Below are positions 35,127 to 43,214 of a stretch of 64,000 nucleotides of DNA, piece by piece. The DNA is taken from positions 8,747,001 through 8,811,000 of the forward strand of contig NZ_CP109178.1 of assembly GCF_036248255.1 (NCBI RefSeq), written 5' to 3'. A model generated the notes under the pieces. The model worked only from the letters and a program-made list of their open reading frames with translations. It was not told where the DNA came from and did not search any database. Each line of letters begins with the position of its first letter. Positions within the stretch are counted from its first letter, which is position 1. The position numbers and the translations under genes are program-made. Source of the DNA: Streptomyces sp. NBC_01717. GTDB taxonomy: Bacteria; Actinomycetota; Actinomycetes; Streptomycetales; Streptomycetaceae.

Positions 35127-36269
35127 TCACGCACCCGCCGGGCCGGTGGTGAAGAACTCGATCGTCTTCTCCAGGCCGCCCTCGCCGAACATGGTCTCCA
35201 GGCTGCTGGCGGACTCGGCGGCGGACGCCTCGCTGCGGGGGAAGAGTGCCTCCTCGTACGCGGCCAGGCCGGCCTCGACGTCGCCTGCGTGAGCCGCGAT
35301 GGCCCGGCCGAGTTCCGCGCCGTCGAGCATGGCCAGGTTGGCGCCCTCCCCGGCGAAGGGGGACATCAGGTGGGCGGCGTCGCCCAGCAGTGTCACGCCC
35401 GGCACCCGGTCCCAGCGGTGTCCGATGGGCAGGGCGTGGATGCGGCGGGGAGTGAGCGGGCCGTCGGCATCGGCGACAAGGCCACGCAGGCCCTCGTCCC
35501 AGCCCTCGAAGTGTGCGAGGACCGCCGCCTTGGCGGCTGCCGTGTCGCCGAAGTCGACCGTGTCCAGCCAGCCCTCGTCGGCCTTGAGGGCGGTGTAGAC
35601 GTGGAGGCTGCCGTCGGTCTCCCGGTGGGCGAGGAAGCCGCGCTGGTCGCCGAGGCAGATGAAGAACCCGCCACCGATGGCGGCGGCGCTGCGCGGGTGG
35701 CGGCCATCTGCGTCCAGGAGGTCGGTCTCCACGAACGAGATGCCGGTGTAGGCAGGCCTGGCGTTCGAGACCAGTGGCCGGATCCGCGACCAGGCGCCGT
35801 CGGCGCCGACCAACAGGTCGGTGGTCATGGTGGAGCCGTCGGCGAAGGCCACCTCGTGGCGTCCGTCGCCCAGCGGACGCGCGCCGGTCACCTTGCTGCC
35901 CCAGCGGATCATGTCGCCCGGCAGGGAGTTCAGCAGCAGGTCGCGCAGATCGCCCCGGTCCACCTCGGGGCGGTCACCGCTGTCGTCGTCCTCCTTGGAG
36001 ACGTGGACAGTGCCGTCGGCGCCAACAAGGCGCATGGCCTGGCCGCCCTCGTGGATGATCTTGCAGAAGTCGTCGTAAAGGCCGGCGGCATGCAGTGCTT
36101 TCTGGCCGTTCTCCTCATGGATGTCGAGCATGCCGCCCTGCGTGCGGGCCTCCGCGGACGCCTCCAGCTCGAAGAGCGTCGCCTCGATGCCGGCCGTGTG
36201 CAGGACCCGGGCGGCGGTGAGGCCGCCGAGACCTCCGCCGATGATCGCGATGGGGTAGTGGGTGCTCAT
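35127..36269 (-). CDS. TetX-like FAD-dependent monooxygenase
   Basis: A 380-residue class A flavin monooxygenase. The dinucleotide fold IGGGLGGLTAARVL is at residues 10-23, GGMLDIHEENGQKALHAAGL at 45-64, DRGDLRDLLLNSLPGD at about 104, and the second FAD motif LLGDAAHLMSPFAGEGANLA at about 295. The GGxLDxHxxxGQ and INRxDLRxxLLNSL patterns are those of TetX tetracycline-inactivating enzymes, but chain length and motifs do not prove tetracycline as substrate. ATG 36269 has a GGAGG site. Divergence of operators and a TetR gene upstream indicate drug-type induction. Confidence 0.85.
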   Translation of the reverse strand: MSTHYPIAIIGGGLGGLTAARVLHTAGIEATLFELEASAEARTQGGMLDIHEENGQKALHAAGLYDDFCKIIHEGGQAMRLVGADGTVHVSKEDDDSGDRPEVDRGDLRDLLLNSLPGDMIRWGSKVTGARPLGDGRHEVAFADGSTMTTDLLVGADGAWSRIRPLVSNARPAYTGISFVETDLLDADGRHPRSAAAIGGGFFICLGDQRGFLAHRETDGSLHVYTALKADEGWLDTVDFGDTAAAKAAVLAHFEGWDEGLRGLVADADGPLTPRRIHALPIGHRWDRVPGVTLLGDAAHLMSPFAGEGANLAMLDGAELGRAIAAHAGDVEAGLAAYEEALFPRSEASAAESASSLETMFGEGGLEKTIEFFTTGPAGA

Positions 36270-36408
36270 GAGGGCCTCCGAAAGGGTGTGCGGGCGTGCA
36301 GGAAGCGGACCACTGGGAAGGGTGTGGGGGTGGGCACCCCCCGGTCCGCCACGGGGCGGCGAGCCAACGGCTACGTCGGAGTGGGTCCCGACCGAACACT
36401 TTGACTCT

Positions 36409-36438
36409 AACGAACATGTTCGTTGCGAACAAGTTCGC
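36409..36438. promoter_or_regulatory. Tandem TetR operators before the TetX-like monooxygenase
   Basis: AACGAACATGTTCGTT (36409-36424) is a perfect 16-bp palindrome, and GCGAAC-AA-GTTCGC (36425-36438) is a second inverted repeat directly after it. Both share the GAAC...GTTC arms with a third site before the tetR gene at 37213. They lie about 140 bases upstream of the monooxygenase start, downstream of the tetR stop. Confidence 0.8.
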
Positions 36439-36503
36439 CAGCGCGCACGTGATCGGCCCGGCGGGACGCGGACGCGCCTGCCGGGCCGCCGGTGAAAGGC
36501 GCC

Positions 36504-37199
36504 TCAGCCCCCAGCGCCGCGGACGGGTGTGTGCGTGATGCCGTTCACGAGTACGTCGAAGCTCCAGCGCGTGCGGTCCCTGACGGAGCCGCTGAGCAGA
36601 GCGGGCATGTGCGCCTTGATCGCCGGGTGGGAGGTCTCGTCCACGGCGTGCAGCGCCCGGGTGAGTGCGTTCCAGTCGTCCTCGGCCGCGGGGTCGTGCT
36701 CCCGTGTCGACTGCTCGGCGGCGGTGGCCGTGGCGTCTTGGAGCAGCTTGTCGACCCCCCAGGCGACCTGCTCGCGGGATGCTCCGCTGCGGGACAGCAG
36801 ATCCAGGATGCGCTCCACCAGCCGCAGGTAGTTCTCGCCGTTGGGTCGCGCCACAAGAGCCGACCTGGCGAGCTGCGGATGCTCGAACAGCACGAGGGTG
36901 TAGGACGTCAGCACGGCCAGGAGCTGGTCACGCCAGCCGTTCCCGGCTCCTTCGCCGGCCAGGTCGACATCCCCCAACAGGGCGTCCAGCACGGCCGCGT
37001 GCAATTCGGCGGTGTTGGCCACGTAGACGTAAAGCGAGGCCGGACCGGTGTCCAGTTCCTGAGCCAGGCGGCGCATGGTGACCTTCTCCAGCCCCTCGGC
37101 GCGCATGACCCGCACGGCGGTGTCCACGATCCACCGCTGGGAAAGGGCGGGCTTGGCTGGACGCTCCCGGCGACTGATCGGCTCTCTTCTCGCAGTCAT
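36504..37199 (-). CDS. TetR-family repressor with tetracycline-repressor-like C-terminal domain
   Basis: A 231-residue regulator. The N-terminal helix-turn-helix spans about residues 22-66 (RWIVDTAVRVMRAEGLEKVT; RRLAQELDTGPASLYVYVAN), and the C-terminal ligand domain (85-225) resembles the TetR_C group. It lies directly upstream of the TetX-like enzyme on the same strand. Operators with the same arms precede both genes, so it probably represses itself and the monooxygenase. ATG 37199 is chosen because the operator lies just upstream; an open frame upstream is spurious. Confidence 0.92.
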   Translation of the reverse strand: MTARREPISRRERPAKPALSQRWIVDTAVRVMRAEGLEKVTMRRLAQELDTGPASLYVYVANTAELHAAVLDALLGDVDLAGEGAGNGWRDQLLAVLTSYTLVLFEHPQLARSALVARPNGENYLRLVERILDLLSRSGASREQVAWGVDKLLQDATATAAEQSTREHDPAAEDDWNALTRALHAVDETSHPAIKAHMPALLSGSVRDRTRWSFDVLVNGITHTPVRGAGG

Positions 37200-37212
37200 A
37201 CCGGGATCGTAA

Positions 37213-37224
37213 CGAACGCGTTCG
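37213..37224. promoter_or_regulatory. TetR autoregulatory operator
   Basis: CGAACGCGTTCG is a perfect 12-bp palindrome, 13 bases upstream of the tetR start at 37199. Its arms (AACGAAC...GTTCG) equal those of the operators at 36409-36438. Confidence 0.75.
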
Positions 37225-37329
37225 GCGTGTGGGGCCGTCCGGTGCCCGCTTCGGGTGCCGACGCAGACGACGCCGCGCGTCCCACCCGTTGCCGCTACCG
37301 GACGCGAAATCGGCACCGGTTCTACGGGG

Positions 37330-37470
37330 CCCCTTCTCGCGCAGGTGGACCAGGGTGAGCAGAGCCTGCTGACAGCAACCGAGCTTGAGCCACAGGATTT
37401 GAGTTCACGTCCTTGGGCGCAGATGAGCCAGGAGACGTACTCAATGACATCGTGCGGGACATCGAGCATG
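37330..37470 (-). pseudogene. N-terminal relic of an IS5-type transposase
   Basis: From the ATG at 37469 one frame reads MLDVPHDVIEYVSWLICAQG, the usual start of streptomycete IS5-family transposases. After a frame change it continues as LKLGCCQQALLTLVHLREKG near 37330-37385. The rest of the transposase, and any flanking inverted repeats, are missing. The remainder of 37200-37753 shows no gene. Confidence 0.7.
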
Positions 37471-37753
37471 GCTCGATACGGTTGCTCACCGCTCCGGACC
37501 ACTGCGCACGGCCGGGGCTTCGGCTCCGAGGTCGGATGCTCCCGTGGGGCCGACATATACGGGCGCGATCGTGTACCGAAGCGCCATGTATCTCTCTGAA
37601 TTTTGCCCTGTACGTGCTGAACCTCATTGGCATCACTGCGGGTCAGGGGCGTCAGCAGGTGCCGGCTATGAATCATGGCCACACCGGTGGTGACCAGGAT
37701 TCGGCGGTTCAGGGGACGAGGGCGGCTTCTGGCCACCGCCCTCGACGCGGCTG

Positions 37754-38722
37754 TCAAACGGTGGAAGCCGTCGGGGCGGGACCCCTCTCCTGGGGAATCG
37801 GGCCGGCGGTGCCGTTGTGAGCGGCCAGCGCCTTCTCCAGTCGCTTGATGTGGTAGTACTGCACCCGCGTGGTGCGCTGCAGGGCCATGACTGCCGTGAG
37901 GAACTGATCCATCTCGGCGGCTCGGGTGAGGATGTCGTCGGGCACGTGCTCGTCGTGCAGGCCGGCTTCCGCGTCCTGGCTGAGGACGGCTTGCGCCCAG
38001 CCACGGGTGATCGGCTTGAACAGGCCTGGGTGGTTGGCGACGATGCGCGCGCGGATGGCCAGGTCGTTCTCGGCGGCTTCCAGGTGCAATCCGGTGTCCT
38101 TGTTGCGGGCCCCGAAGAGTGCCTCATGGGTGTGGTGGGCATCGAAGCCGTGCTCGACGCAGCCGATCCAGAAGTCCCAGTCCTCTCCGGCCCGCATGCT
38201 CTCGTCGTACCCGCCCACGGTCTGCCAGGCGACACGGCGGTACAGCGAGCAGTAGAACATGATCAGTCGCTGGAGCAGCAGTTCTCTGCTGTAGGCGGGG
38301 AGGGGCATCGCCTGCGGGGGCAGGTCGTCGTCGGTGAAGGTGAACACATCGGTCGAGGCGATGGCGATGCCGGGGTCGCTGTCCAGTACTCCGACGGTCT
38401 TCTCCAGCATGGTGGCCGCGATCACGTCGTCGGCGTCCAGCGGAAGGATGTAGCGGCCGGTACTGGCCTCGATCCCGGTGTTGCGGGCGGCGGAGACCCC
38501 GGCATTGGGCTGCTGGAGCAGCCTGATGCGCCGGTCGCGGTGGCGGGCGATCAGGCCCTGGGTCACCTCGACCGTGTCGTCGGTGCTGCCGTCGTCGACG
38601 ATGACGAGTTCCCAGTCGCGGAACGTCTGGGCAAGGACGCTGGACACCGCCTCGGGAAGATAGCGGGCGTAGTCATGACAGGGGATGACCACCGAGACCA
38701 CAGGGTCGGAACCGTGGGGCAT
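37754..38722 (-). CDS. Family 2 glycosyltransferase
   Basis: A 322-residue GT-A fold enzyme. The N-terminal nucleotide-sugar domain has VSVVIPCHDYARYLPEAVSS (about 9-28), WELVIVDDGSTDDT, NAGVSAARNTGIEAS and the DxD-type PLDADDVI (about 96). MRAGEDWDFWIGCVEHGF (about 180) supplies the acidic catalytic region. No membrane segment is visible, so it is a soluble transferase. ATG 38722 is chosen because upstream codons have no similarity. Same strand as the secreted repeat protein and the three-domain glycosyltransferase, forming a glycan-type cluster. Confidence 0.9.
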   Translation of the reverse strand: MPHGSDPVVSVVIPCHDYARYLPEAVSSVLAQTFRDWELVIVDDGSTDDTVEVTQGLIARHRDRRIRLLQQPNAGVSAARNTGIEASTGRYILPLDADDVIAATMLEKTVGVLDSDPGIAIASTDVFTFTDDDLPPQAMPLPAYSRELLLQRLIMFYCSLYRRVAWQTVGGYDESMRAGEDWDFWIGCVEHGFDAHHTHEALFGARNKDTGLHLEAAENDLAIRARIVANHPGLFKPITRGWAQAVLSQDAEAGLHDEHVPDDILTRAAEMDQFLTAVMALQRTTRVQYYHIKRLEKALAAHNGTAGPIPQERGPAPTASTV

Positions 38723-38859
38723 GCGTCGTCTTTCGCTTCGGAACGGGAAGGAGATGGATTCAGGGGGGATACGGCTGGTCGGACGGATTCCGGCATGTCG
38801 GGTGGCGCCCCCCCGGCGTTCGAGAGCCACCCGCCGGGCCGGACCCGCTGGACCACGTC

Positions 38860-39246
38860 CTAGCTGTGCTGCTGTTGGAACCAGGGGGAGTAGTTGTCGT
38901 AGTCGTCGTATCCGTGCTGGTGGTGGTGCCCGTAGTAACAGACGGTCAGGTTGCCCACCGGCGTGCTGTACTGGCCGTAATCGGTAACGGTCATGTTGCC
39001 CACGGGGGTGCAGCACCGGTGGCCGTAGTCGGTGATCGTGACGTTGCCCATCGGCGTGCAGGGGTGTACGGATCCGGGGGTGAGGGTGACGTCGCCCATC
39101 GGCTGTTCCTGGTACCCGTACTTCGCCGACGTTGTCAGCGTGTCCGAACCGGCGGTGGCGGCGTAGGCGGCCTCCGCGGTGTTGAGCAGTCCGGCGGTGG
39201 CCAGCGCCGCGGGGAGCGCCAGGGAGGTGATGACACGGGCCTTCAC
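38860..39246 (-). CDS. Small secreted protein with four short repeats
   Basis: A 128-residue protein I do not recognise. Residues 1-29 form a signal peptide (KARVITSLALPAALATAGLL, cleavage likely after an Ala-rich AEAAYA). The mature part has four repeats of about 15-17 residues with the core P[MV]G[DN][VML]T[LIV]: MGDVTLTPG, MGNVTITDYG, VGNMTVTDYG, VGNLTVCYYG, with cysteines between. The tail is His, Tyr and Gln rich. Alternating residues suggest a small beta-stack. GTG 39246 follows AGAAAGGG, and a strong promoter lies at 39323-39352. Confidence 0.75.
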   Translation of the reverse strand: MKARVITSLALPAALATAGLLNTAEAAYAATAGSDTLTTSAKYGYQEQPMGDVTLTPGSVHPCTPMGNVTITDYGHRCCTPVGNMTVTDYGQYSTPVGNLTVCYYGHHHQHGYDDYDNYSPWFQQQHS

Positions 39247-39322
39247 AGTGGGGCCCTTTCTCTCGGGGGGTGGGGGAGCTGCCCGGTCATGCCGGCGAAC
39301 TTCACGGCGGGGCAGTAGCGTT

Positions 39323-39352
39323 ACCGTAGGATTTGCATACATAACGTGTCAA
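39323..39352 (-). promoter_or_regulatory. Vegetative-type promoter for the secreted repeat protein
   Basis: On the minus strand TTGACA (39352-39347) and TACGGT (39328-39323) are separated by 18 bases in an AT-rich stretch, a good match to the major streptomycete sigma-factor consensus. Transcription would start near 39316, about 70 bases before the GTG at 39246. Confidence 0.6.
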
Positions 39353-39408
39353 AACGATTACTCCTTGTTGCGTAATGGCTGTGTCGGCGTCTCTGCGGCC
39401 CCTGTTGG

Positions 39409-41808
39409 TCAGGCAAGGGACGTGGCCCCGGCGTGCGCAGGCTCCGGGACGTGGTGCGGGTGCACGACTTCCAGGTCCGGCAACGCCCAGCAGGCGGTGC
39501 CCATGTCCCGTGCCATCGCGGCCAGGCCCTCGGTCTCGATGAGGTGCAGATAGGGGAAGGGCGGGAAGATCAGGCCGTCGCGGTGCAGGTCGGCGCGGAC
39601 CAGCAATGCGGTGCCGCCGACCGAATCGACGCGGACGAGTCCCTGTCCGCGCAACTCGTCGAGGTACGTCCGACCGAACCCCTTGGGGGGCTGGAGGATG
39701 CCGTCGCGAAGCCATTGGGACCAGTTGAGCGTGCCGGCTCTGGGCTGAAGGACGAAGGTGTTGAGGTCGTACGTGGGCCCACCGGGCGCGGCGGCACAGT
39801 GCGGGACGACGATGTCCTTACGCGTGCCGAGCAGGCGCTGGACGAGGTCGGCCGGATAGTCGGTGACATCGACGTCGAGCCATAGCACCCACTCCTCGTC
39901 GACGAGGGCCCGGGAGAGCAACTGGTTGCGCACCTTGGCCAGCACGGATCGGCGTCGGCGCTGGATGCCGGCCTCCCAACGGGGCCCGGCCAACTGGAGG
40001 CCGAAGTCACGGCGTACGAGGGTGACCCGCCGGTACTCCGCCTCGAGGCGGGGCAGGACATGCTGGAGCAGTTCCGGTGTCGTGTCCTTGCTGTCGCCCT
40101 CCAGAAGTCCCAGCGAGATCGCCTCGCGCGGGTAGTCCAGGGCGCGAAGGCTGTCCAGATAGCCGGGCAGGAACGCGGAGGCGTCCTTGAGGGGGGTGAG
40201 CACCAGCACCAGGGGCCGCTCACCAGCCGGGGCCGCGGCGGGCTCCACGACCGCCTGTGGTCGCCCGGAGGTTCGAGTGGCGGCGGGGCCGGTCTCGGCG
40301 TGGGCGATGTCCCCCGGCTCGATCGGCAGCCGGGTCGCCATGGCCAGCAACCGTTCGGCGTAAGCGCCGGGTTCGGCCCAGATCTCGGTCGCCACCGCGA
40401 AGTGCTCCGCGAAATGGGACTCGTTGAACGTGTTGTTCCCATGGCACACATACGTGTACAGCTCGGGCGCGTCGATCGATACGACCCGGCAGCTCCGGAC
40501 CACCCCTTCCGCTACCGGGGTGTCCTCGCCGCGGCGTTGCGCCGGGTAGCGCGGGAGCCGGTCCTTCGCGCACACCATCGACCCTTCCCAGACCCGCGCA
40601 CAGGAGACCGCGAGCTTGCGGCGGGCGGGCCACCACAACCGCTCGCGGGCGAGGAAGCACGCCTCGGCGCCGAGCGCGAGAATCGCGGCCATCTGCGTCT
40701 CGACCCGCTCCGGGTCATACAGGTCGTCGTCGTCCCACTGGCACACGTAGGGCCCGGTGGCCCGGTCCACCGCCTCATTGCGCAGTTCGCCCAACGTCCG
40801 CCCCTCCGGGGGGAGCCGGTGATGGCGGATCCGAGGGTCGCCCAGGTCGCGGATGTGCTGTGCGAGGGCGTCATCGGTGCCGTCCTCCACCACGACCAGT
40901 TCCAGGTTCGGGTAGGTCTGGGTGAGGAAGCATCTGATCGCACGTCGCGCCGTCGCCGAGCGGTCCTTGGTCACCATCAGACAGGACACCGTCGGCGCGG
41001 GCGCGCCCGAGGCCCAGCGGCGGCGCTGCGCGTCGAGGCTCATCGAGCCGTCGGCGACCGGTTGCATCTCCTGGCTCACCCAGAACGGGAACCGTTTGCC
41101 GGCCGAATTCCGTGGCGTCCCGGAGGTGTTGTACGCCCAGCTGCCCGACCAGTGGTGTACGGCGTACGCACGGTCGTAGTCGGCTTCCTGCGGCCCGAAC
41201 AGCTCTGTCGCGTACGGGCTCACCTCGGGGTACAGGATCTCCGCTTCGAGAACCGTGATCGACTCAGGCTCCGGGGCGCTCTCGACCGCTCTGGTGAGGA
41301 AGAACGGCCCTGTCACGTCCAGAGTGCTGGGCAGCTTGTGGGTGGCAACCATCTGGCGGTGTACATGGGCCCAGAACGGGTGGCCCGGCCGTGACGCGAT
41401 GAACGCGTTGCCGACGATGCGGTCGAATCCGCGTTGGCGGGCCAGCAGTAGCCGGGTGTGCGCGTCGGGCTCGCAGCCGAGGACGAGATCGTGCCCGTCC
41501 AGGATTTCGGTGACCGGCTTCCGGCACTCGAAATCCAGATCCACATAGAGGCCGCCGAAATGGTCGAGCAGGAAATAGCGAATTGCGTCGGCCCGCATGA
41601 TCGCTTCGGGATAGCCGTCGTAGACCGGCAGGAACCACGGATAGTGCTCCTGGAGGAATGCGCGGTTGTCCGCGTCGGTCCACAATCGGTAGCCCCAGCC
41701 GGGATGCTGGATGCGCCAGGAATCGGCCCATTTCTGCCATTCCGGGGGTACGTCCGTGTCTTTCCAGGTCTGGTGAATCAAGGCAGGAATTCTAATATGC
41801 GCAACCAT
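39409..41808 (-). CDS. Three-domain glycosyltransferase (GT32-like, GT2, Anp1-like)
   Basis: A 799-residue fusion. Residues 5-250 are a GT32-type domain (IPALIHQTWKDTDVPPEW; sugar-binding HFGGLYVDLDFE with Asp90-Leu-Asp92). Residues 270-480 are a GT2 domain (SCLMVTKDRSATARRAI; CQWDDDDLYDPERV). Residues 545-790 resemble the Anp1/GT62 group (WVLWLDVDVTDYPADL; GGTALLVRADLHRDGLIFPP). It may build several linkages of one glycan. ATG 41808 sits in the loop of a hairpin; GTG 41874 is the alternative start. Overlapping function with the nearby GT2 is likely but the product is unknown. Confidence 0.85.
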   Translation of the reverse strand: MVAHIRIPALIHQTWKDTDVPPEWQKWADSWRIQHPGWGYRLWTDADNRAFLQEHYPWFLPVYDGYPEAIMRADAIRYFLLDHFGGLYVDLDFECRKPVTEILDGHDLVLGCEPDAHTRLLLARQRGFDRIVGNAFIASRPGHPFWAHVHRQMVATHKLPSTLDVTGPFFLTRAVESAPEPESITVLEAEILYPEVSPYATELFGPQEADYDRAYAVHHWSGSWAYNTSGTPRNSAGKRFPFWVSQEMQPVADGSMSLDAQRRRWASGAPAPTVSCLMVTKDRSATARRAIRCFLTQTYPNLELVVVEDGTDDALAQHIRDLGDPRIRHHRLPPEGRTLGELRNEAVDRATGPYVCQWDDDDLYDPERVETQMAAILALGAEACFLARERLWWPARRKLAVSCARVWEGSMVCAKDRLPRYPAQRRGEDTPVAEGVVRSCRVVSIDAPELYTYVCHGNNTFNESHFAEHFAVATEIWAEPGAYAERLLAMATRLPIEPGDIAHAETGPAATRTSGRPQAVVEPAAAPAGERPLVLVLTPLKDASAFLPGYLDSLRALDYPREAISLGLLEGDSKDTTPELLQHVLPRLEAEYRRVTLVRRDFGLQLAGPRWEAGIQRRRRSVLAKVRNQLLSRALVDEEWVLWLDVDVTDYPADLVQRLLGTRKDIVVPHCAAAPGGPTYDLNTFVLQPRAGTLNWSQWLRDGILQPPKGFGRTYLDELRGQGLVRVDSVGGTALLVRADLHRDGLIFPPFPYLHLIETEGLAAMARDMGTACWALPDLEVVHPHHVPEPAHAGATSLA

Positions 41809-41815
41809 TTGCGCA
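41798..41815. promoter_or_regulatory. Inverted repeat enclosing the start codon of the three-domain glycosyltransferase
   Basis: TGCGCAA-CCAT-TTGCGCA: 7-bp arms around 4 bases whose complement contains the ATG at 41808. It could be a protein-binding site or an RNA hairpin that hides the start codon. If translation begins at GTG 41874 it is merely inside the coding region. Confidence 0.35.
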
Positions 41816-41971
41816 GTATGCCGGTCGGCCTGGCCGACGGGATTTACGGTAGGACCCGGCGGGAGAATATTCACCCGGGCGGCCCACCCACTGGGGCCCC
41901 GGCGTATGACCGGCGCCCACGTGGGCGATGTGGGCGAGTGTCAACGGGAAACCCGGTCCGGCGCTCCGGTC

Positions 41972-42280
41972 TCAGGCCGGGGCGGTCAGGGAGGCGGCGG
42001 CTGTCTCCTTGAGGACGTCGAGCAGGTGTCGCAGGCCCGGGCGGCCGGTGGTGCCGGTGCGGCTGGCGGTGTCGATCGTCCGGGTGACGGGCTGCATCAG
42101 CGGGTGCAGGCTCAGTGGTGCGTTCGCCTCATGCAGGGCAGGCGGGGCACGAGCGCGACTCCGGCTCCGGCGGCCGCGAGCGAGGTCAGCACGGAGGAGT
42201 CGCTGCTGCGGACCCGGATGCCGGGGACGAATCCGGCGGCGGCGCGTTCGGCGGCGATCAGCTTGTTGACCGGTGTTCCT
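41972..42280 (-). pseudogene. Decayed LysR-family regulator, C-terminal part
   Basis: On the minus strand VNKLIAAERAAAGFVPGIRV and SSVLTSLAAAGAGVALVPRL match the effector-binding domain of LysR regulators. A one-base loss near 42130-42145 shifts the frame, after which LHEANAPLSLHPLMQPVTRT and the terminal helix LLDVLKETAAA continue to a stop at 41972. The N-terminal helix-turn-helix is absent, cut off where the DUF427 gene end begins (42258-42280). Confidence 0.75.
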
Positions 42281-43067
42281 GCTCCCAGAGGGCTCTGGTG
42301 ACGGCGGCAGGCCGTGGAAGAAGTTGCCCGTCGAGGTAGAGGTCCACGTGTTCGTTGTAGAAGGCGACCAATCCGGCGACGGGCATTACCTGCCGGGTCG
42401 GGAAGTCGTACGCCCAGGCGAGGTCGGGGTAGGTGGCCGTGTCGGTTGTGACAGACCAGTAACCGCTGGTCCTGCCTTTATAGGGGCAGTCGGTGACGGT
42501 GTCGGTGGGCTGCATGCGTGTCCAGTCGATGCGCACGCGGTCGAGGTAGTAGCGCGTCGGGAGGCCTGTCTCCAGCACCATCACCGAGGACGGCGCGTCG
42601 GCGAGCACGGCTCCGTCGAGCATGACGCGGACACTGCGGCTCGACCGCAGCGCGTCGACGCGGGTGTAGGGGCTGCGAGGGTGGACGAAGACCTGCTCGT
42701 CCTCCTCGAACCATGTGTCGAGGGCCTCCCAGCGGAAGCTGACGGAGCCGGAGATGGCGGGTGGAGCGTCGTCAGCCCATTCCCAGGCCGCGCCCGAGCG
42801 GGTGAGCGAGCCCAGTCGGAGGGTGTGGCGGCGCGCCGTGCCGATCCGTAGTGCCACGTTTCGGCCCTCGTCGAGGAGCACCCCGTCCCGGATGTCCGCC
42901 CGAGGGATGCAGTACTGCGGGTAGCCCGGCCACAGCCACACATATCGCGCTCGCACGGTGTCGAGGACGGGAAGGTTTGCCGCGTAGCCGCGGATGCGGC
43001 GCGGAACAGGCTCGACATGGCCGACCGGGACGATCATTTCCGGGTAGTCCGGTGTGTACTGCGTCAT
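42258..43067 (-). CDS. Double DUF427 domain protein
   Basis: A 269-residue protein with two DUF427 domains. The first (about residues 20-115) contains WLWPGYPQYCIPRADIRDG, the second (about 140-245) contains TVTDCPYKGRTSGYWSVTTD and AWAYDFPTRQVMPVAGLVAF. DUF427 proteins are small beta-fold proteins of unknown function. The last 20 or so residues run into LysR-derived DNA, so the natural C-terminus may have been replaced. ATG 43067. Confidence 0.83.
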   Translation of the reverse strand: MTQYTPDYPEMIVPVGHVEPVPRRIRGYAANLPVLDTVRARYVWLWPGYPQYCIPRADIRDGVLLDEGRNVALRIGTARRHTLRLGSLTRSGAAWEWADDAPPAISGSVSFRWEALDTWFEEDEQVFVHPRSPYTRVDALRSSRSVRVMLDGAVLADAPSSVMVLETGLPTRYYLDRVRIDWTRMQPTDTVTDCPYKGRTSGYWSVTTDTATYPDLAWAYDFPTRQVMPVAGLVAFYNEHVDLYLDGQLLPRPAAVTRALWEQEHRSTS

Positions 43068-43214
43068 GATGCGTGTCCTCGTGGCGGTTCATGCCGTCTC
43101 TGCGGGGCCAGAGACGCTGAACAGCCCATCGGCACCAGGCAATCACGGGGGCGGCTGTCGAGCATCTTGGCCTGGCCTGCCGAGTAGGGCATCCGGCCGG
43201 GCTCCTCGTGATGA

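Noticed and set aside
35058..36404. 448-codon plus-strand open frame opposite the TetX-like gene
   Set aside because: Antisense shadow; no motifs, and the opposite strand has complete FAD signatures.
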